DNA of 64,000 bases from an uncultured Lachnospiraceae bacterium (GTDB taxonomy: Bacteria > Bacillota > Clostridia > Lachnospirales > Lachnospiraceae): positions 19,883 through 83,882 of the forward strand of contig ONIH01000005.1 of NCBI GenBank assembly GCA_900317825.1. Reading direction: 5' to 3'. Of this stretch, positions 27,411 through 36,265 are shown one piece after another. The notes below the pieces were generated by a model. That model saw only the letters and a program-made list of their open reading frames with translations. It searched no databases and was not told where the DNA came from. The first letter of the stretch is position 1. Each line of letters starts with the position of its first letter. Both the position numbers and the translations under genes were made by a program.

Positions 27411-27626
27411 TACGCGCGGTGGGGCACTCATTCTTCAATTACCGGTAATACGTGCGTCACATGAGCAGTAGTAATTACCGGTATTTACGCGCGGTGGAGC
27501 ACTCATTCTTCAATTACCGGTAATACGCACGTCACATGAGCAGTAGTAATTACCGGTATTTACGCGCGGTGGGGCACAGCTGCCCGCTTCGCTGCAATAT
27601 TTTTCAGCTTTGCCAGCATCGGTATT
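27411..27626. repeat. Tandem repeat: two 75 bp units plus a divergent 66 bp unit
   Basis: Units 27411-27485 and 27486-27560 are 75 bp each and differ at three positions. A third unit, 27561-27626, keeps the first 17 and last several bases but has a different interior. Each unit begins TACGCGCGGTGG and ends CGGTATT. Each full unit contains the 12 bp palindrome ATTACCGGTAAT and a second near-copy 36 bp further on. The block lies directly upstream of the response regulator gene. Confidence 0.9.
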
Positions 27627-27796
27627 TACGCGCGGTGGGGCACAGCTGTCCGGGCAAATTTTAGGGCCGTTCCCGGCGCGCAGCAGTATCAATGGGCATC
27701 CAAGTATGACATACCGTTATTTTCAAGCCCATTGATACGAGCGGAGCGCATAGGCCCGATTTGCACGGGCGGCTTGTGCCCCACCGCGCGGGCTTA
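27627..27796. repeat. Long imperfect inverted repeat (about 70 bp arms)
   Basis: The left arm (27627-27697) and right arm (27727-27796) are imperfect reverse complements around a 29 bp loop. Perfectly paired blocks include 15 bp (27629-27643 with 27776-27790) at the outer end and 12 bp (27686-27697 with 27727-27738) next to the loop. The outer end carries the same TACGCGCGGTGGGGCAC sequence that begins the tandem units. It could fold as a large hairpin in the 3' RNA of the permease gene or act as a REP/MITE-like element. Confidence 0.85.
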
Positions 27797-27807
27797 TTCC
27801 AGTAATA

Positions 27808-27847
27808 CGATTTGCACGGGCGGCTTAGTGCCCCACCACGCGGGCTT
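27808..27847. repeat. Extra copy of the outer right arm
   Basis: Bases 27808-27847 repeat 27757-27795 with one inserted base and one substitution; the first 19 bases of each are identical. This copy ends two bases before the permease stop codon. The whole 27411-27847 block is otherwise free of a credible gene. Confidence 0.85.
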
Positions 27848-27849
27848 CA

Positions 27850-30378
27850 CTAGATATTCTCATCCTTGAGCGCATCGATCAGATTCGCGGCACTGATCCT
27901 CTTCTCCGCAAAATGCATCGATATGAATATCACCGCAAACACCACCACAATCGCAATAACTATCGGCACCACCGGCAGATAAAAAGCTGACTCAATATTC
28001 ACACTCACTATGCGCCAGATAGCAAAGCTTATCAGTATCGCCACCGGAATACCAATGATCAGCGCCTTCGTACCATACTGAAGGCTTTCGGCCTTAAGCA
28101 TTTTTCTAAGGCCCCGCCTCGACATCCCAACAGAGCGAAGCATAGCGAATTCACGTTTTCTAAGTATCACGCCGGTAGAAATGATATTAAATACATTTGC
28201 AGCTGCGATAAGCGATATCAGGATAATAAACCCGTATATGAAAACCCTTGCCGCAAATACCATCATCCTCATAGACATCGATGATTCAGCCTGATCTATC
28301 ACATTACCATTCAGGTTTTCTGACTTTATCTGATCATCAAGCTCAGAAGTCATTTTCTCATGGTCGCCTGTCTTAAAATACATCTGACAGCTCATATCTA
28401 TATCCTGCTTGCCAGAAGGCATGATATCCTCCCCATAGACAGCTTTCATGGCAGATATCGGGAAATACACTCTCGACACATCAGTCTCAAACCATGGCTT
28501 TTCCTTTATCTCAGAGCCTATTGTAACACTTCCTGCCTTTACAGGGAATGCATTCTGCTTTATGACTTTAAACCTGATACTTTTCCCGCTTCCGTCCACA
28601 TATCTCTGCTGGTTATATATGATACCCACAGGCTTCTCAGCGTCCATATATTTTTTAGCAGAAAGTCCATTCTCCTGACAAAGCTTTTTAAACGTATCAT
28701 CATCTAAGAACCCGATATTCAGGTTCACCTGGCCATTGTCTATATAGGTATTCTCTATGAATTCATCAGTCAGGTAAGCCTGCTTTACCGGAAATGCCTT
28801 TTCAGCTACATCTGCTTCCATATACATCGAAGCCTCACTCACTTGTTCCTCACTCTTATACTGATCCCAGAGCCTGTTTATCTCTTCAGAATACTGCTTT
28901 GAATAGAGCTGCGCTATCACATCGGCACTCGTCCCCTGTGCGATCGAATTATCGACTTCTTTGCTGATGCCCTCCACAAACGATGAAGCCGAGATAAACA
29001 GCACCACACTTAGGAAAATAGAAAATACCGTCGACCTGCTCCGCTTCCGGTTCCTGCAATAATTTTTCTTTGCCATCGCACTGTAAAAATGCCCTCTCCT
29101 TAAAGGCTTCTCTCCGGCCTTTCTGCCACTTTTATCTATACTTACCTCACCGGACTGTCTTACAGCATCGATAGGCGATATACGAACTGCCCGGTTCGCT
29201 GGCTTTACCGCTGAAAGAAGCGCCATTATAAGACAAAGAAGTATTGCAGCTATTATTATCACCGGGCTTAATACCAGATGAATATGACAGCCTGTTCCCT
29301 TCGCGTACATATCAAAGGTAGGACTCAGTGCATAGAGAGTTATACCTATCCCAGCACAGCCTATCAGAAGCCCTATCGGAATACCGATAGCTGACAGGAT
29401 CATCGCCTCATAATAGACAGATGAGCGTATCTGCTTTTTGGTGGCTCCGAGAGATCGGAGCATCCCGTACTGTCTTATCCTCTCATTTACAGAAATAGCA
29501 AATGAATTATAGATAAGTGACACTGAACCGAATAGGATCATTACGATAAGCACTAATACCAGTCCATCTATTACCATTTTCAGACTGCTTCCTTCGCTGA
29601 AAATGCCGTAGAACTTCAGCAGATATGTATGAGCCACAGCATTAGAAAGTACTGGCGTGTTCTTTACGGTATGGTTGTAAAGATACGGATTTTTGAGGGT
29701 GAAAGCTATATTTGTAACGCCGTCACCCTTGTCATCTGTAGTAAGTGCGACAAATCCAGGCAGATTCAAGGATACCAGATCATCAGACGGTCTTTGACAG
29801 ATACCGACTACAGTATAAGTCCTCTGATCAGTACTATTCAGCTCCTCTCCTTTCTGATAGCTGTCCCTATTCAGAAGCTGCTTTCCCTTGAATGAGCGGG
29901 TTCCGACAGTAAGCTTAATAGTATCCCCAACCCTTATCTTCCGGTATTCGCTATTACTGCTATTTGCCATATTTGATGAAACCAGAAGCTCTCTGTTATT
30001 CTTCGGCATGCGTCCCGATATGACACTAACAGGCAGAATACCATTTTTCCTGTCAGCTGACAGGATGCTAAGATACGGATCCGACTTGCTGTCTTTATTT
30101 ACTTTGGCAAATCCAACTTCCCTGAACTCCTCAGTTTTTTGAACACTGTCAAGCTTTCTGACCTTTGGTACAGTCTCAGGAGATACATTCTGAAGAAGGC
30201 CGTGATACTCACCGCTCAGATGGGATTCGATATCCCTCATGAATACGAGGCCGCTCCAGGCGCCCTCCAAAACTGCTGTAAATAGCGTCATTGACAGAAC
30301 TATGCCTATTATGGTCACAATAGTCCTGACTTTATTTTTCTTTAGTATCCGTATTGTCAGTCTGTGAAATATATTCAT
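27850..30378 (-). CDS. FtsX-like ABC transporter permease with two FtsX domains
   Basis: 842 residues. An N-terminal helix (NKVRTIVTIIGIVLSMTLF) precedes an extracytoplasmic MacB-core-like region of about 200 residues. Then comes a first FtsX three-helix bundle (about 260-400), a linker, another helix (FSIFLSVVLFISASSF), a second large exterior region, and a second FtsX bundle at the C-terminus. The cytoplasmic GSLGATKKQIRSSVYYEA and RSVGMSRRGLRKMLKAE segments are the coupling helices. Together with the ATPase and the adjacent two-component system it suggests a peptide-antibiotic sensing/resistance or lipid-handling exporter. The substrate is unknown. Its ATG overlaps the ATPase stop (ATGA). 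Confidence 0.9.
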   Translation of the reverse strand: MNIFHRLTIRILKKNKVRTIVTIIGIVLSMTLFTAVLEGAWSGLVFMRDIESHLSGEYHGLLQNVSPETVPKVRKLDSVQKTEEFREVGFAKVNKDSKSDPYLSILSADRKNGILPVSVISGRMPKNNRELLVSSNMANSSNSEYRKIRVGDTIKLTVGTRSFKGKQLLNRDSYQKGEELNSTDQRTYTVVGICQRPSDDLVSLNLPGFVALTTDDKGDGVTNIAFTLKNPYLYNHTVKNTPVLSNAVAHTYLLKFYGIFSEGSSLKMVIDGLVLVLIVMILFGSVSLIYNSFAISVNERIRQYGMLRSLGATKKQIRSSVYYEAMILSAIGIPIGLLIGCAGIGITLYALSPTFDMYAKGTGCHIHLVLSPVIIIAAILLCLIMALLSAVKPANRAVRISPIDAVRQSGEVSIDKSGRKAGEKPLRRGHFYSAMAKKNYCRNRKRSRSTVFSIFLSVVLFISASSFVEGISKEVDNSIAQGTSADVIAQLYSKQYSEEINRLWDQYKSEEQVSEASMYMEADVAEKAFPVKQAYLTDEFIENTYIDNGQVNLNIGFLDDDTFKKLCQENGLSAKKYMDAEKPVGIIYNQQRYVDGSGKSIRFKVIKQNAFPVKAGSVTIGSEIKEKPWFETDVSRVYFPISAMKAVYGEDIMPSGKQDIDMSCQMYFKTGDHEKMTSELDDQIKSENLNGNVIDQAESSMSMRMMVFAARVFIYGFIILISLIAAANVFNIISTGVILRKREFAMLRSVGMSRRGLRKMLKAESLQYGTKALIIGIPVAILISFAIWRIVSVNIESAFYLPVVPIVIAIVVVFAVIFISMHFAEKRISAANLIDALKDENI

Positions 30379-31058
30379 GCTCTAATCCCCTCATCACTTA
30401 CTATCCTGCCATCCTCTATAGCTATCATTCTGTCAGCCTGCAAAGCTATATTCTCATCGTGGGTTATGACTATAAGAGTCTGCTCGTATTTCCTATTCGA
30501 TTCCTTTAATAGTTCTATGATCTCCTGACTATTGACAGAATCCAGGTTCCCGGTAGGCTCGTCAGCTAATACCACGGCAGGAGATGTAATTAAGGCCCTG
30601 CCTATCGATACTCTCTGTTCCTGTCCTCCTGAGAGCTGGTTTGGCAGATTGTGGATCCTGTCCTTTAGTCCCAGCGTACTGATAAGCTCGTGCAATAGCT
30701 TTTTATAAGGATTCCTGCCATCCATCAGAAGCGGCAGAGTGATATTCTCCTCCACATCAAGTGATGGTATCAGATTATAGAACTGGTATATAAGTCCGAC
30801 CTGCCTCCTCCTGAAAATAGCCAGTTCCTCCTCATTCTGTGCATATACGTCCTGTCCGTTCAGATACACTTTTCCTGATGTCGGCTTATCTACGCCTCCC
30901 AGGATATGGAGAAGCGTTGACTTTCCGGAACCCGACGGCCCTATGATCGAGACGAACTGTCCTCTTTCTATCGTAAAACTCACGTCATCAAGGGCATGTA
31001 CAGCCGTCTCTCCCTGTCCGTATATTTTTTTCAGATGCTCAGCTCTAAGTATTTCCAT
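30375..31058 (-). CDS. ABC transporter ATP-binding protein (MacB/BceA-like)
   Basis: Energises the 842-residue permease. The start is ATG at 31058, with AAAGGAG nine bases upstream; a longer frame to 31139 lies over the upstream terminator and is unlikely. About 227 residues. Walker [11 protein letters not shown]-loop [13 protein letters not shown], signature [15 protein letters not shown], Walker [14 protein letters not shown]-loop ITHD. The YQFYNLIP form of the Q-loop is common in the antimicrobial-peptide (Bce/Lol-like) groups. Confidence 0.94.
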   Translation of the reverse strand: MEILRAEHLKKIYGQGETAVHALDDVSFTIERGQFVSIIGPSGSGKSTLLHILGGVDKPTSGKVYLNGQDVYAQNEEELAIFRRRQVGLIYQFYNLIPSLDVEENITLPLLMDGRNPYKKLLHELISTLGLKDRIHNLPNQLSGGQEQRVSIGRALITSPAVVLADEPTGNLDSVNSQEIIELLKESNRKYEQTLIVITHDENIALQADRMIAIEDGRIVSDEGIRA

Positions 31059-31092
31059 GGTTGTTTTCTCCTTTCTATGCTCCCATAATACA

Positions 31093-31153
31093 CAAAAAAA
31101 GTGACACCCCGGTGACAGAATGCATATGAATTCCGTCATCTGGATGTCACTTC
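31093..31153 (-). terminator. Terminator of the SUF operon
   Basis: On the minus strand, just after the sufU stop, AAGTGACATCC pairs with the distal GGGGTGTCACT. An inner stem is formed by TGACGGAAT and ATTCTGTCA around TCATATGC, and the hairpin is followed by TTTTTTT. The same dyad precedes the ABC exporter genes, so it might also contain a regulator site. Confidence 0.75.
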
Positions 31154-31165
31154 AAAGCTGTTAGT

Positions 31166-31627
31166 TTACTTAGCAGCTGCTTCTTCCTTTGCTTTCTCAT
31201 TCTCTTCCCCGAACATTTCCTGAATCGTATGCCATCCGAGCACTGCACACTTAACACGTGCCGGCATATGGCTCACGTCCTGAAGGACGCCTGCCTCTTC
31301 AAGCTCATCCTTCTCTTCATCGGTGATGCTTCCCTTTATCATCCGAAGAAAAATATCTGCCAGATGCAGTGCCTCATCCTTTGACTTCCCTATGATCAGG
31401 TCCATCATCATATCGGCAGAAGCCTGTGAAATGGCACATCCATCACCCTCGAACGCACCATCCACGATCTTGTCATTGTCATCAACCTTGAGATTGATAA
31501 TAATATCATCACCACAGGACGGGTTCACACCCTCGAGTGTGAGATCCGCTCCGTCCATATGATGCTTGTGTGCAGGATGCAGGTTGTGATCGGTAACGAG
31601 CTCCTTATAAAATGTACTGTTAGCCAT
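31166..31627 (-). CDS. sufU: SufU iron-sulfur / sulfur-transfer protein
   Basis: Zinc-dependent sulfur acceptor that takes persulfide from SufS in Gram-positive SUF systems. 153 residues. The three conserved cysteines are Cys38 (NPSCGDDI), Cys64 (GDGCAISQAS) and Cys127 (RVKCAVLGWHT), with the Asp of CGDD completing the zinc site. The insertion between the second and third Cys separates SufU from IscU. Last gene of the SUF operon, with its start overlapping sufS by eight bases. A terminator follows. Confidence 0.95.
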   Translation of the reverse strand: MANSTFYKELVTDHNLHPAHKHHMDGADLTLEGVNPSCGDDIIINLKVDDNDKIVDGAFEGDGCAISQASADMMMDLIIGKSKDEALHLADIFLRMIKGSITDEEKDELEEAGVLQDVSHMPARVKCAVLGWHTIQEMFGEENEKAKEEAAAK

Positions 31628-32840
31628 CTAATCCCATTTCCTTCCTGATGCTTATCAGAGCATCATAGAATTTATCAATATCATCCTTGTCATTATAAAA
31701 GGCCATCGAAGCCCTGACTGTGGACATAGTGCCCAGGTACTTCAGCAGCGGCTGTGCACAGTGATGTCCGGCCCTGATCGCTACATCATGCTCATCGAAG
31801 ATTGCTGCGCAGTCATGCGGATGAACTCCGTCAATCGTGAATGTGATGATTCCGTGATGCTCCTTCGGATCCTTTGAACCGATGATGTGCACATGAGGAT
31901 AAGCGGCCATTTTTTCCATGGCGTAAACTGTCAGCTCTTCCTCACGCTGCTCGATTTTTTCCCAGCCGAAGCGTTTCATGAAGTGAATAGCCTCACGGAG
32001 TCCGACAGCACCACCGACATTTACAGTTCCGGCTTCGAACTTGTGTGGAAGCTCGGCCCAGGTAGCACCCTCAGTCGTCACATACTCTATCATCTCACCG
32101 CCGAAAAGGAACGGCGGCATTTTTTCGAGGAGGTCTTTCTTTCCATAGAGGACTCCGATTCCCATCGGAGCGTACATCTTGTGGCCGGAGAATGAGAGGA
32201 AATCGCAGTCCAGATCCTGGACATTTACAGGGATGTGCGGCACCGACTGAGCGCCGTCTGCTACGAGTATAGCTCCATGCTTATGAGCTACCTCGGCAAA
32301 TCCCTTGATGTCGTTCACGCGGCCGAATACATTCGACACCTGGGTCACGGCTACGATCTTCGTCTTGTCTGAAATGATCTTTTCAAGCATCTCAGGAGTC
32401 ATCGTGCCGTCCTTCTCGCAGTAGAGATAGGTCAGGTGAGCTCCGGTAGCCTTGCAGGCCTGCTGCCACGGGATCATATTCGAGTGGTGCTCGGCGATGG
32501 TCGTGATGACCTCGTCGCCCTCATGCAGGAAGTTTCTCGCGTATGCATATGCCACGAGGTTAAGGCTCTCTGTCGCATTCCTTGTAAAAATGATCTCGGA
32601 CTTGTCAGCTGCCCCGATAAAGTCAGCGACTTCCTGCCTCGAGTTCTCGTACTCGTCTGTCGCGTCTATAGACAACTGGTAGAGACCTCTGAGCGGGTTC
32701 GCGTTATTCTCGTTATAGTATCTGCTGGCCGCCTCTATAACGCATGGCGGCTTCTGTGTCGTCGCTGCGTTGTCGAGGTAGACTATCTGTCTTTTTTCTA
32801 ATATAGGAAACTCTTTTTTAATGTCCAATTCAGGCCTCAC
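31620..32840 (-). CDS. sufS: Cysteine desulfurase SufS
   Basis: PLP enzyme of the class V aminotransferase fold that turns cysteine into alanine and an enzyme persulfide, feeding sulfur to SufU for cluster assembly. 406 residues, the usual size. The N-terminal VYLDNAATTQKP, the PLP lysine in SFSGHKMYAPMGIG, and the active-site cysteine in RAGHHCAQPLL are all visible; the short loop around this Cys marks a group II (SufS) enzyme. The ATG overlaps the sufD stop (ATGA). Confidence 0.96.
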   Translation of the reverse strand: MRPELDIKKEFPILEKRQIVYLDNAATTQKPPCVIEAASRYYNENNANPLRGLYQLSIDATDEYENSRQEVADFIGAADKSEIIFTRNATESLNLVAYAYARNFLHEGDEVITTIAEHHSNMIPWQQACKATGAHLTYLYCEKDGTMTPEMLEKIISDKTKIVAVTQVSNVFGRVNDIKGFAEVAHKHGAILVADGAQSVPHIPVNVQDLDCDFLSFSGHKMYAPMGIGVLYGKKDLLEKMPPFLFGGEMIEYVTTEGATWAELPHKFEAGTVNVGGAVGLREAIHFMKRFGWEKIEQREEELTVYAMEKMAAYPHVHIIGSKDPKEHHGIITFTIDGVHPHDCAAIFDEHDVAIRAGHHCAQPLLKYLGTMSTVRASMAFYNDKDDIDKFYDALISIRKEMGLDG

Positions 32841-33880
32841 CTTCTGAACTCGTCCAAATACTTTCCGACCAGCTCTCTTGTCTCATCGTCCGGTATCTCT
32901 GCGGCTATCGCATCGATCCTTGCGCGCGCCATCATCTCATAGACTGCTTCCTGGCTCATGCCGCGGCTCTCGAGATAGAAGAGAACGTCCTTGGCGAGCT
33001 TTCCGATCGTAGCACCATGATTACCCTCGACATCCTCTTCTGCGCAGAGGATGACTGGAATTGTCTTATTTCTTACCGGCTTATCCATCAGGAGCACATC
33101 TTCCATCTCATTTCCCTTGGCACCCTTACAGCCCTTGATAAAATCGATGGTTCCACGGAATGTCTTCTGAGCTCTGTCACGAAGAACTCCGTTTGCGTAG
33201 ATGTCACAGGTGGTCTTCTTTCCTGTATGGCTTGCCACGTAGTTTACATCGAGGTTATCATCGCCAGTCATGTAGTAGCCGAGCTTCATGTCGATGGCAC
33301 TCTTCTCACCTGACAGACGGTTCTTTACTCCTAAGAATACGTTCTTTCCGCCAAGGACTATCTGGACGAGATTGAACTTTCCGCCGTTATCGATGTCAGT
33401 TCCTATATCATTTAAAAATGTGGTCTGATCCGAAAATCTCATGACCTGGACCACTGTAAGCTCAGCGCCCCTGGCGATGCGGGCTTGTGTCTGTACGCTG
33501 TACTGTCCGGCATTCTGCCCGGCAGCGAAATTCATGATGACTGTCGCTTTTTTGGATTCGGCGAGATTTATCACGAAGCGGTTATCCAATGTCTTATCAC
33601 TGTCGTATGCAAAAGACAGCTTAAGAGGTTCCGACGTATCAGCGTTTATGTCAAATACCTCGGTCCCGACCTTTTCATCGTCTAAGAACTTTGAAAAATC
33701 TACGCCGATACCGCCATCGTAGGCTGCCGGGAAAATACCGTCGTTTTCACTTACGCCTGAAGTCAGGGTAATCTGCGGAACTGCAGCTCCGTCGGTACTT
33801 TTTATCTGTGCCTGTGTATCGTTCATCCGAAGCCAGTTCCAGGTAGGAGACGGCAGGATGTTAAGCTTTAATTCACTCAT
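32837..33880 (-). CDS. sufD: Fe-S cluster scaffold protein SufD
   Basis: Partner of SufB in the SufBC2D scaffold. From the ATG at 33880 (GGAGG seven bases upstream) it is about 347 residues. The frame can be extended to 33979, but that extension is Arg/Ser-rich and overlaps the 48-codon ORF in another frame, so I reject it. The C-terminal SufBD core is recognisable: the segment CKGAKGNEMEDVLLMD, HGATIGKLAKDVLFYLESRGMS and the Arg-rich helix ending GKYLDEFRR. The N-terminal half is diverged, as is usual for SufD. Confidence 0.93.
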   Translation of the reverse strand: MSELKLNILPSPTWNWLRMNDTQAQIKSTDGAAVPQITLTSGVSENDGIFPAAYDGGIGVDFSKFLDDEKVGTEVFDINADTSEPLKLSFAYDSDKTLDNRFVINLAESKKATVIMNFAAGQNAGQYSVQTQARIARGAELTVVQVMRFSDQTTFLNDIGTDIDNGGKFNLVQIVLGGKNVFLGVKNRLSGEKSAIDMKLGYYMTGDDNLDVNYVASHTGKKTTCDIYANGVLRDRAQKTFRGTIDFIKGCKGAKGNEMEDVLLMDKPVRNKTIPVILCAEEDVEGNHGATIGKLAKDVLFYLESRGMSQEAVYEMMARARIDAIAAEIPDDETRELVGKYLDEFRR

Positions 33881-34019
33881 TACAAGACCTCCATTCAATG
33901 AAGTTCTTTTCGCTAAGCTCGAACTTCGTCTTCGACTCGTTCTCGCCAATCTCAAAGAACGACCTCGCACAGGATTCAAACTGCGCTTCGCTTGTTTTCA
34001 TCTCTGTGCTTTCGGTCAT
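33873..34019 (-). CDS. 48-aa ORF between sufB and sufD, function unknown
   Basis: The ATG overlaps the sufB stop codon (ATGA), with GAAAGGAG eight to nine bases upstream, and the TGA stop overlaps the first bases of sufD. All signs of translational coupling are therefore present. The product begins MTESTEMKTSEAQFESC and ends EKNFIEWRSCNE: hydrophilic, rich in Glu/Ser/Phe, with two cysteines and no membrane segment. The first 50 or so bases resemble a stretch at 9148-9234 after degV. It may be a real small protein of the SUF operon, or a dispersed repeat that happens to stay open. I recognise no family. Confidence 0.5.
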   Translation of the reverse strand: MTESTEMKTSEAQFESCARSFFEIGENESKTKFELSEKNFIEWRSCNE

Positions 34020-35425
34020 CCAATTGCTCCTTTCATCTCAAGCTGGATCAGATTGTTCATCTCTACTGCATACTCGAGAGGAAGCTCTTTTCCGACGTTA
34101 TCAGCGAAGCCTGATACGATGAGTGCTCTGGCATCCTCTTCAGACATGCCGCGGCTCATCAGATAGAATACGACTTCGTCTGAGATACGGCCGATCTTTG
34201 CCTCGTGTCCGACATCTGCGTCTGAGGTGCGGATGTCCATAGCCGGGATAGTGTCTGAACGGGAAATATCATCAAGCATCAGAGACTGGCAGGAAACTGA
34301 GGACTTCGAGCCTGTGGCGTTCTCTGCTATAGTCACAGCGCTTCTGAATGTGGAGATACCGCCGTCCTTACTGATACTTCTGGTATTTACATATGATGAG
34401 GTATCCGGAGCCGCATGGACTACCTTACAGCCGGTATCGAGGTTCTGTCCCTTTCCTGCAAAAGTAACCGATGTAAACTCCGAGCGTGAGCCTTTTCCGG
34501 CAAGTACGCTCATCGGGTACAGGTAGGACACGTGTGAACCGAATGAACCTGAGATCCACTCGACTTTTCCGCCTTCCTCGACCTTTGCACGCTTTGTGTT
34601 CAGGTTATACATATTCTTCGACCAGTTCTCAATAGTCGAATAACGGAGCGTAGCATTTTTGCCGACGAAGAGCTCTACGCAGCCGGCGTGAAGGTTCGCT
34701 ACGTTATACTTTGGCGCCGAACAGCCTTCGATGAAGTGGAGATAAGCATCGTCATCTACGATGATAAGCGTATGCTCGAACTGTCCTGCTCCCTTGGCAT
34801 TCAGTCTGAAGTATGACTGAAGCGGGAAATCTAAGTGAACTCCCTTCGGAACATACACGAATGAACCGCCCGACCATACTGCTCCGTGAAGAGCCGCGAA
34901 TTTGTGATCTGTAGGCGGAACCAGCTTCATGAAATGGTCGTGGATCATATCTGCATATGGTCCGTGCAGGGCGCTCTCGATGTCTGTATAGACTACGCCT
35001 TTTTCTGCGACCGAGTCCTTTACGTTATGATATACGAGTTCTGAATCGTACTGGGCTCCGACTCCGGCGAGTGACTTACGCTCTGCCTGAGGGATACCCA
35101 GCTTCTCGAAGGTATCCTTTATGTCGGTCGGGACGTTGTCCCAGTCGTTTTGCATTTTGTTATCCTTAGGGCGGACATAGGTCACGATGTGGTCCATGTC
35201 AAGTCCTTCGATCGACGGTCCCCAGTTCGGAACCGGGATCTGATTATATATCTCGAGCGACTTCAGACGGAAATCATGCATCCAGTCCGGGTCGTTCTTT
35301 TCTTTTGAGATCTGCTCTACGATAGCCGGTGTGAGTCCCTCGTCGACTTTGTACGCGTCGTCCTCGGAATACCGGAAGTCATACATAGAGCGGTCTATGT
35401 CTTTTACTACTGCCTTTTCCTTCAT
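34016..35425 (-). CDS. sufB: Fe-S cluster scaffold protein SufB
   Basis: Main scaffold of the SUF system, on which clusters are built with SufC and SufD. 469 residues, the expected length. The N-terminal domain contains the family segments PDWMHDFRLKSLEIY and PVPNWGP. The beta-helix core includes VFVGKNATLRYSTIENWSKNMYNLNTKR-like repeats (in part ATLRYSTIENWSKNMYN). The C-terminal core carries HEAKIGRISDEVVFYLMSRG and GVG-type helices. The start ATG overlaps the sufC stop by four bases. Confidence 0.96.
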   Translation of the reverse strand: MKEKAVVKDIDRSMYDFRYSEDDAYKVDEGLTPAIVEQISKEKNDPDWMHDFRLKSLEIYNQIPVPNWGPSIEGLDMDHIVTYVRPKDNKMQNDWDNVPTDIKDTFEKLGIPQAERKSLAGVGAQYDSELVYHNVKDSVAEKGVVYTDIESALHGPYADMIHDHFMKLVPPTDHKFAALHGAVWSGGSFVYVPKGVHLDFPLQSYFRLNAKGAGQFEHTLIIVDDDAYLHFIEGCSAPKYNVANLHAGCVELFVGKNATLRYSTIENWSKNMYNLNTKRAKVEEGGKVEWISGSFGSHVSYLYPMSVLAGKGSRSEFTSVTFAGKGQNLDTGCKVVHAAPDTSSYVNTRSISKDGGISTFRSAVTIAENATGSKSSVSCQSLMLDDISRSDTIPAMDIRTSDADVGHEAKIGRISDEVVFYLMSRGMSEEDARALIVSGFADNVGKELPLEYAVEMNNLIQLEMKGAIG

Positions 35426-36183
35426 TGAGCGCCGCCTTCTTTTAGATACTTCTCAAATCCGTTTTCATTTATGTCGTCTACCATCGACGCATCGCCCTCT
35501 GCAATGATGCGGCCGTCTGCCAGGATGTGAGTCTTGTCAACCTTCAGTGACTCGAGGATCCTCGTAGCGTGGGTTATGATAAGAAGAGCGCCGCCTACGG
35601 TCTTTTTGTACTCTTCTATGCCGGCGCTTACGGTGCGGACTGCGTCTACATCGAGTCCTGAGTCTGTCTCATCGAGAATGGCAAGCTTCGGTTTCAGCAT
35701 AAGGAGCTGGAGGATCTCCGCCTTCTTCTTCTCACCGCCTGAGAAACCTACATTCAGGTCACGCTCTGCGTATGAAGGGTCCATGTCGAGGACTTTCATA
35801 GTCTTCTTTAAGTCCTTCATGAAATCCCAGGCCTTTATATGCTCGCCTGTCTTGTTCTCACAGGCTGTGCGGATGAAGTTCGCCACAGAAACTCCAGGGA
35901 CCTCTACCGGGTTCTGGAATGACATGAAAATACCGGCTTTGGCGATCTTATCCGTGGTCTCGTGGGTGATGTCCTGGCCGTCAAAAATGACCTGTCCGCC
36001 TGTCACCTGGTATCTCGGGTCTCCCATAAGTGATGAACCGAGGGTCGACTTTCCGGCTCCGTTAGGTCCCATCAGCACGTGTACTTCACCTGCTCCTACA
36101 TTTAAATCTATTCCGTGAAGGATCTCTGTATCCTCTTCAGCGAGCTTTACTTTTAGATCCTTTACCTGAAGGATATCTGACAT
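35422..36183 (-). CDS. sufC: SUF system ABC-type ATPase SufC
   Basis: Soluble ATPase that drives shape changes of the SufBC2D scaffold. Walker A GPNGAGKST, Q-loop SFQNPVEVPGV, signature NVGFSGGEKKKAEILQ, Walker B LAILDETDSGLD (the DETDSGLD form is diagnostic of SufC), H-loop ITHATRIL. The ATG at 36183 has GGAGG eight bases upstream; the ATG at 36198 overlaps that ribosome binding site and is unlikely. 253 residues. First gene of the operon, with a promoter about 80 bp upstream. No sufA, sufE or Rrf2/IscR-type regulator gene is next to it. Confidence 0.96.
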   Translation of the reverse strand: MSDILQVKDLKVKLAEEDTEILHGIDLNVGAGEVHVLMGPNGAGKSTLGSSLMGDPRYQVTGGQVIFDGQDITHETTDKIAKAGIFMSFQNPVEVPGVSVANFIRTACENKTGEHIKAWDFMKDLKKTMKVLDMDPSYAERDLNVGFSGGEKKKAEILQLLMLKPKLAILDETDSGLDVDAVRTVSAGIEEYKKTVGGALLIITHATRILESLKVDKTHILADGRIIAEGDASMVDDINENGFEKYLKEGGAQ

Positions 36184-36265
36184 TTTTACTGCCTCCATTC
36201 TTTAATCTGGTCATATACTATCACTGTTCGGTGAGATTTTTCCATTGGATTTACAACTAAAACTA

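Noticed and set aside
27510-27692. 60-residue minus-strand frame with repeated CAPPRVNT segments
   Set aside because: It is a translation of the tandem repeat units, has no ribosome binding site and no family resemblance; the repetition is in the DNA.
27727-27847. tRNA-like or small structured RNA gene in the repeat block
   Set aside because: No T-arm GTTCGAATC-type sequence or acceptor stem with CCA was found; the pairing is that of a simple long hairpin.
33881-33979. N-terminal extension of SufD
   Set aside because: The extension is basic, unlike SufD, lies over the 48-codon ORF in another frame, and the ATG at 33880 has an ideal GGAGG.
35534-36118. 194-residue plus-strand frame opposite sufC
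   Set aside because: Antisense shadow of a strongly coding gene; Ser/Arg/Phe-rich composition without domains or a ribosome binding site.
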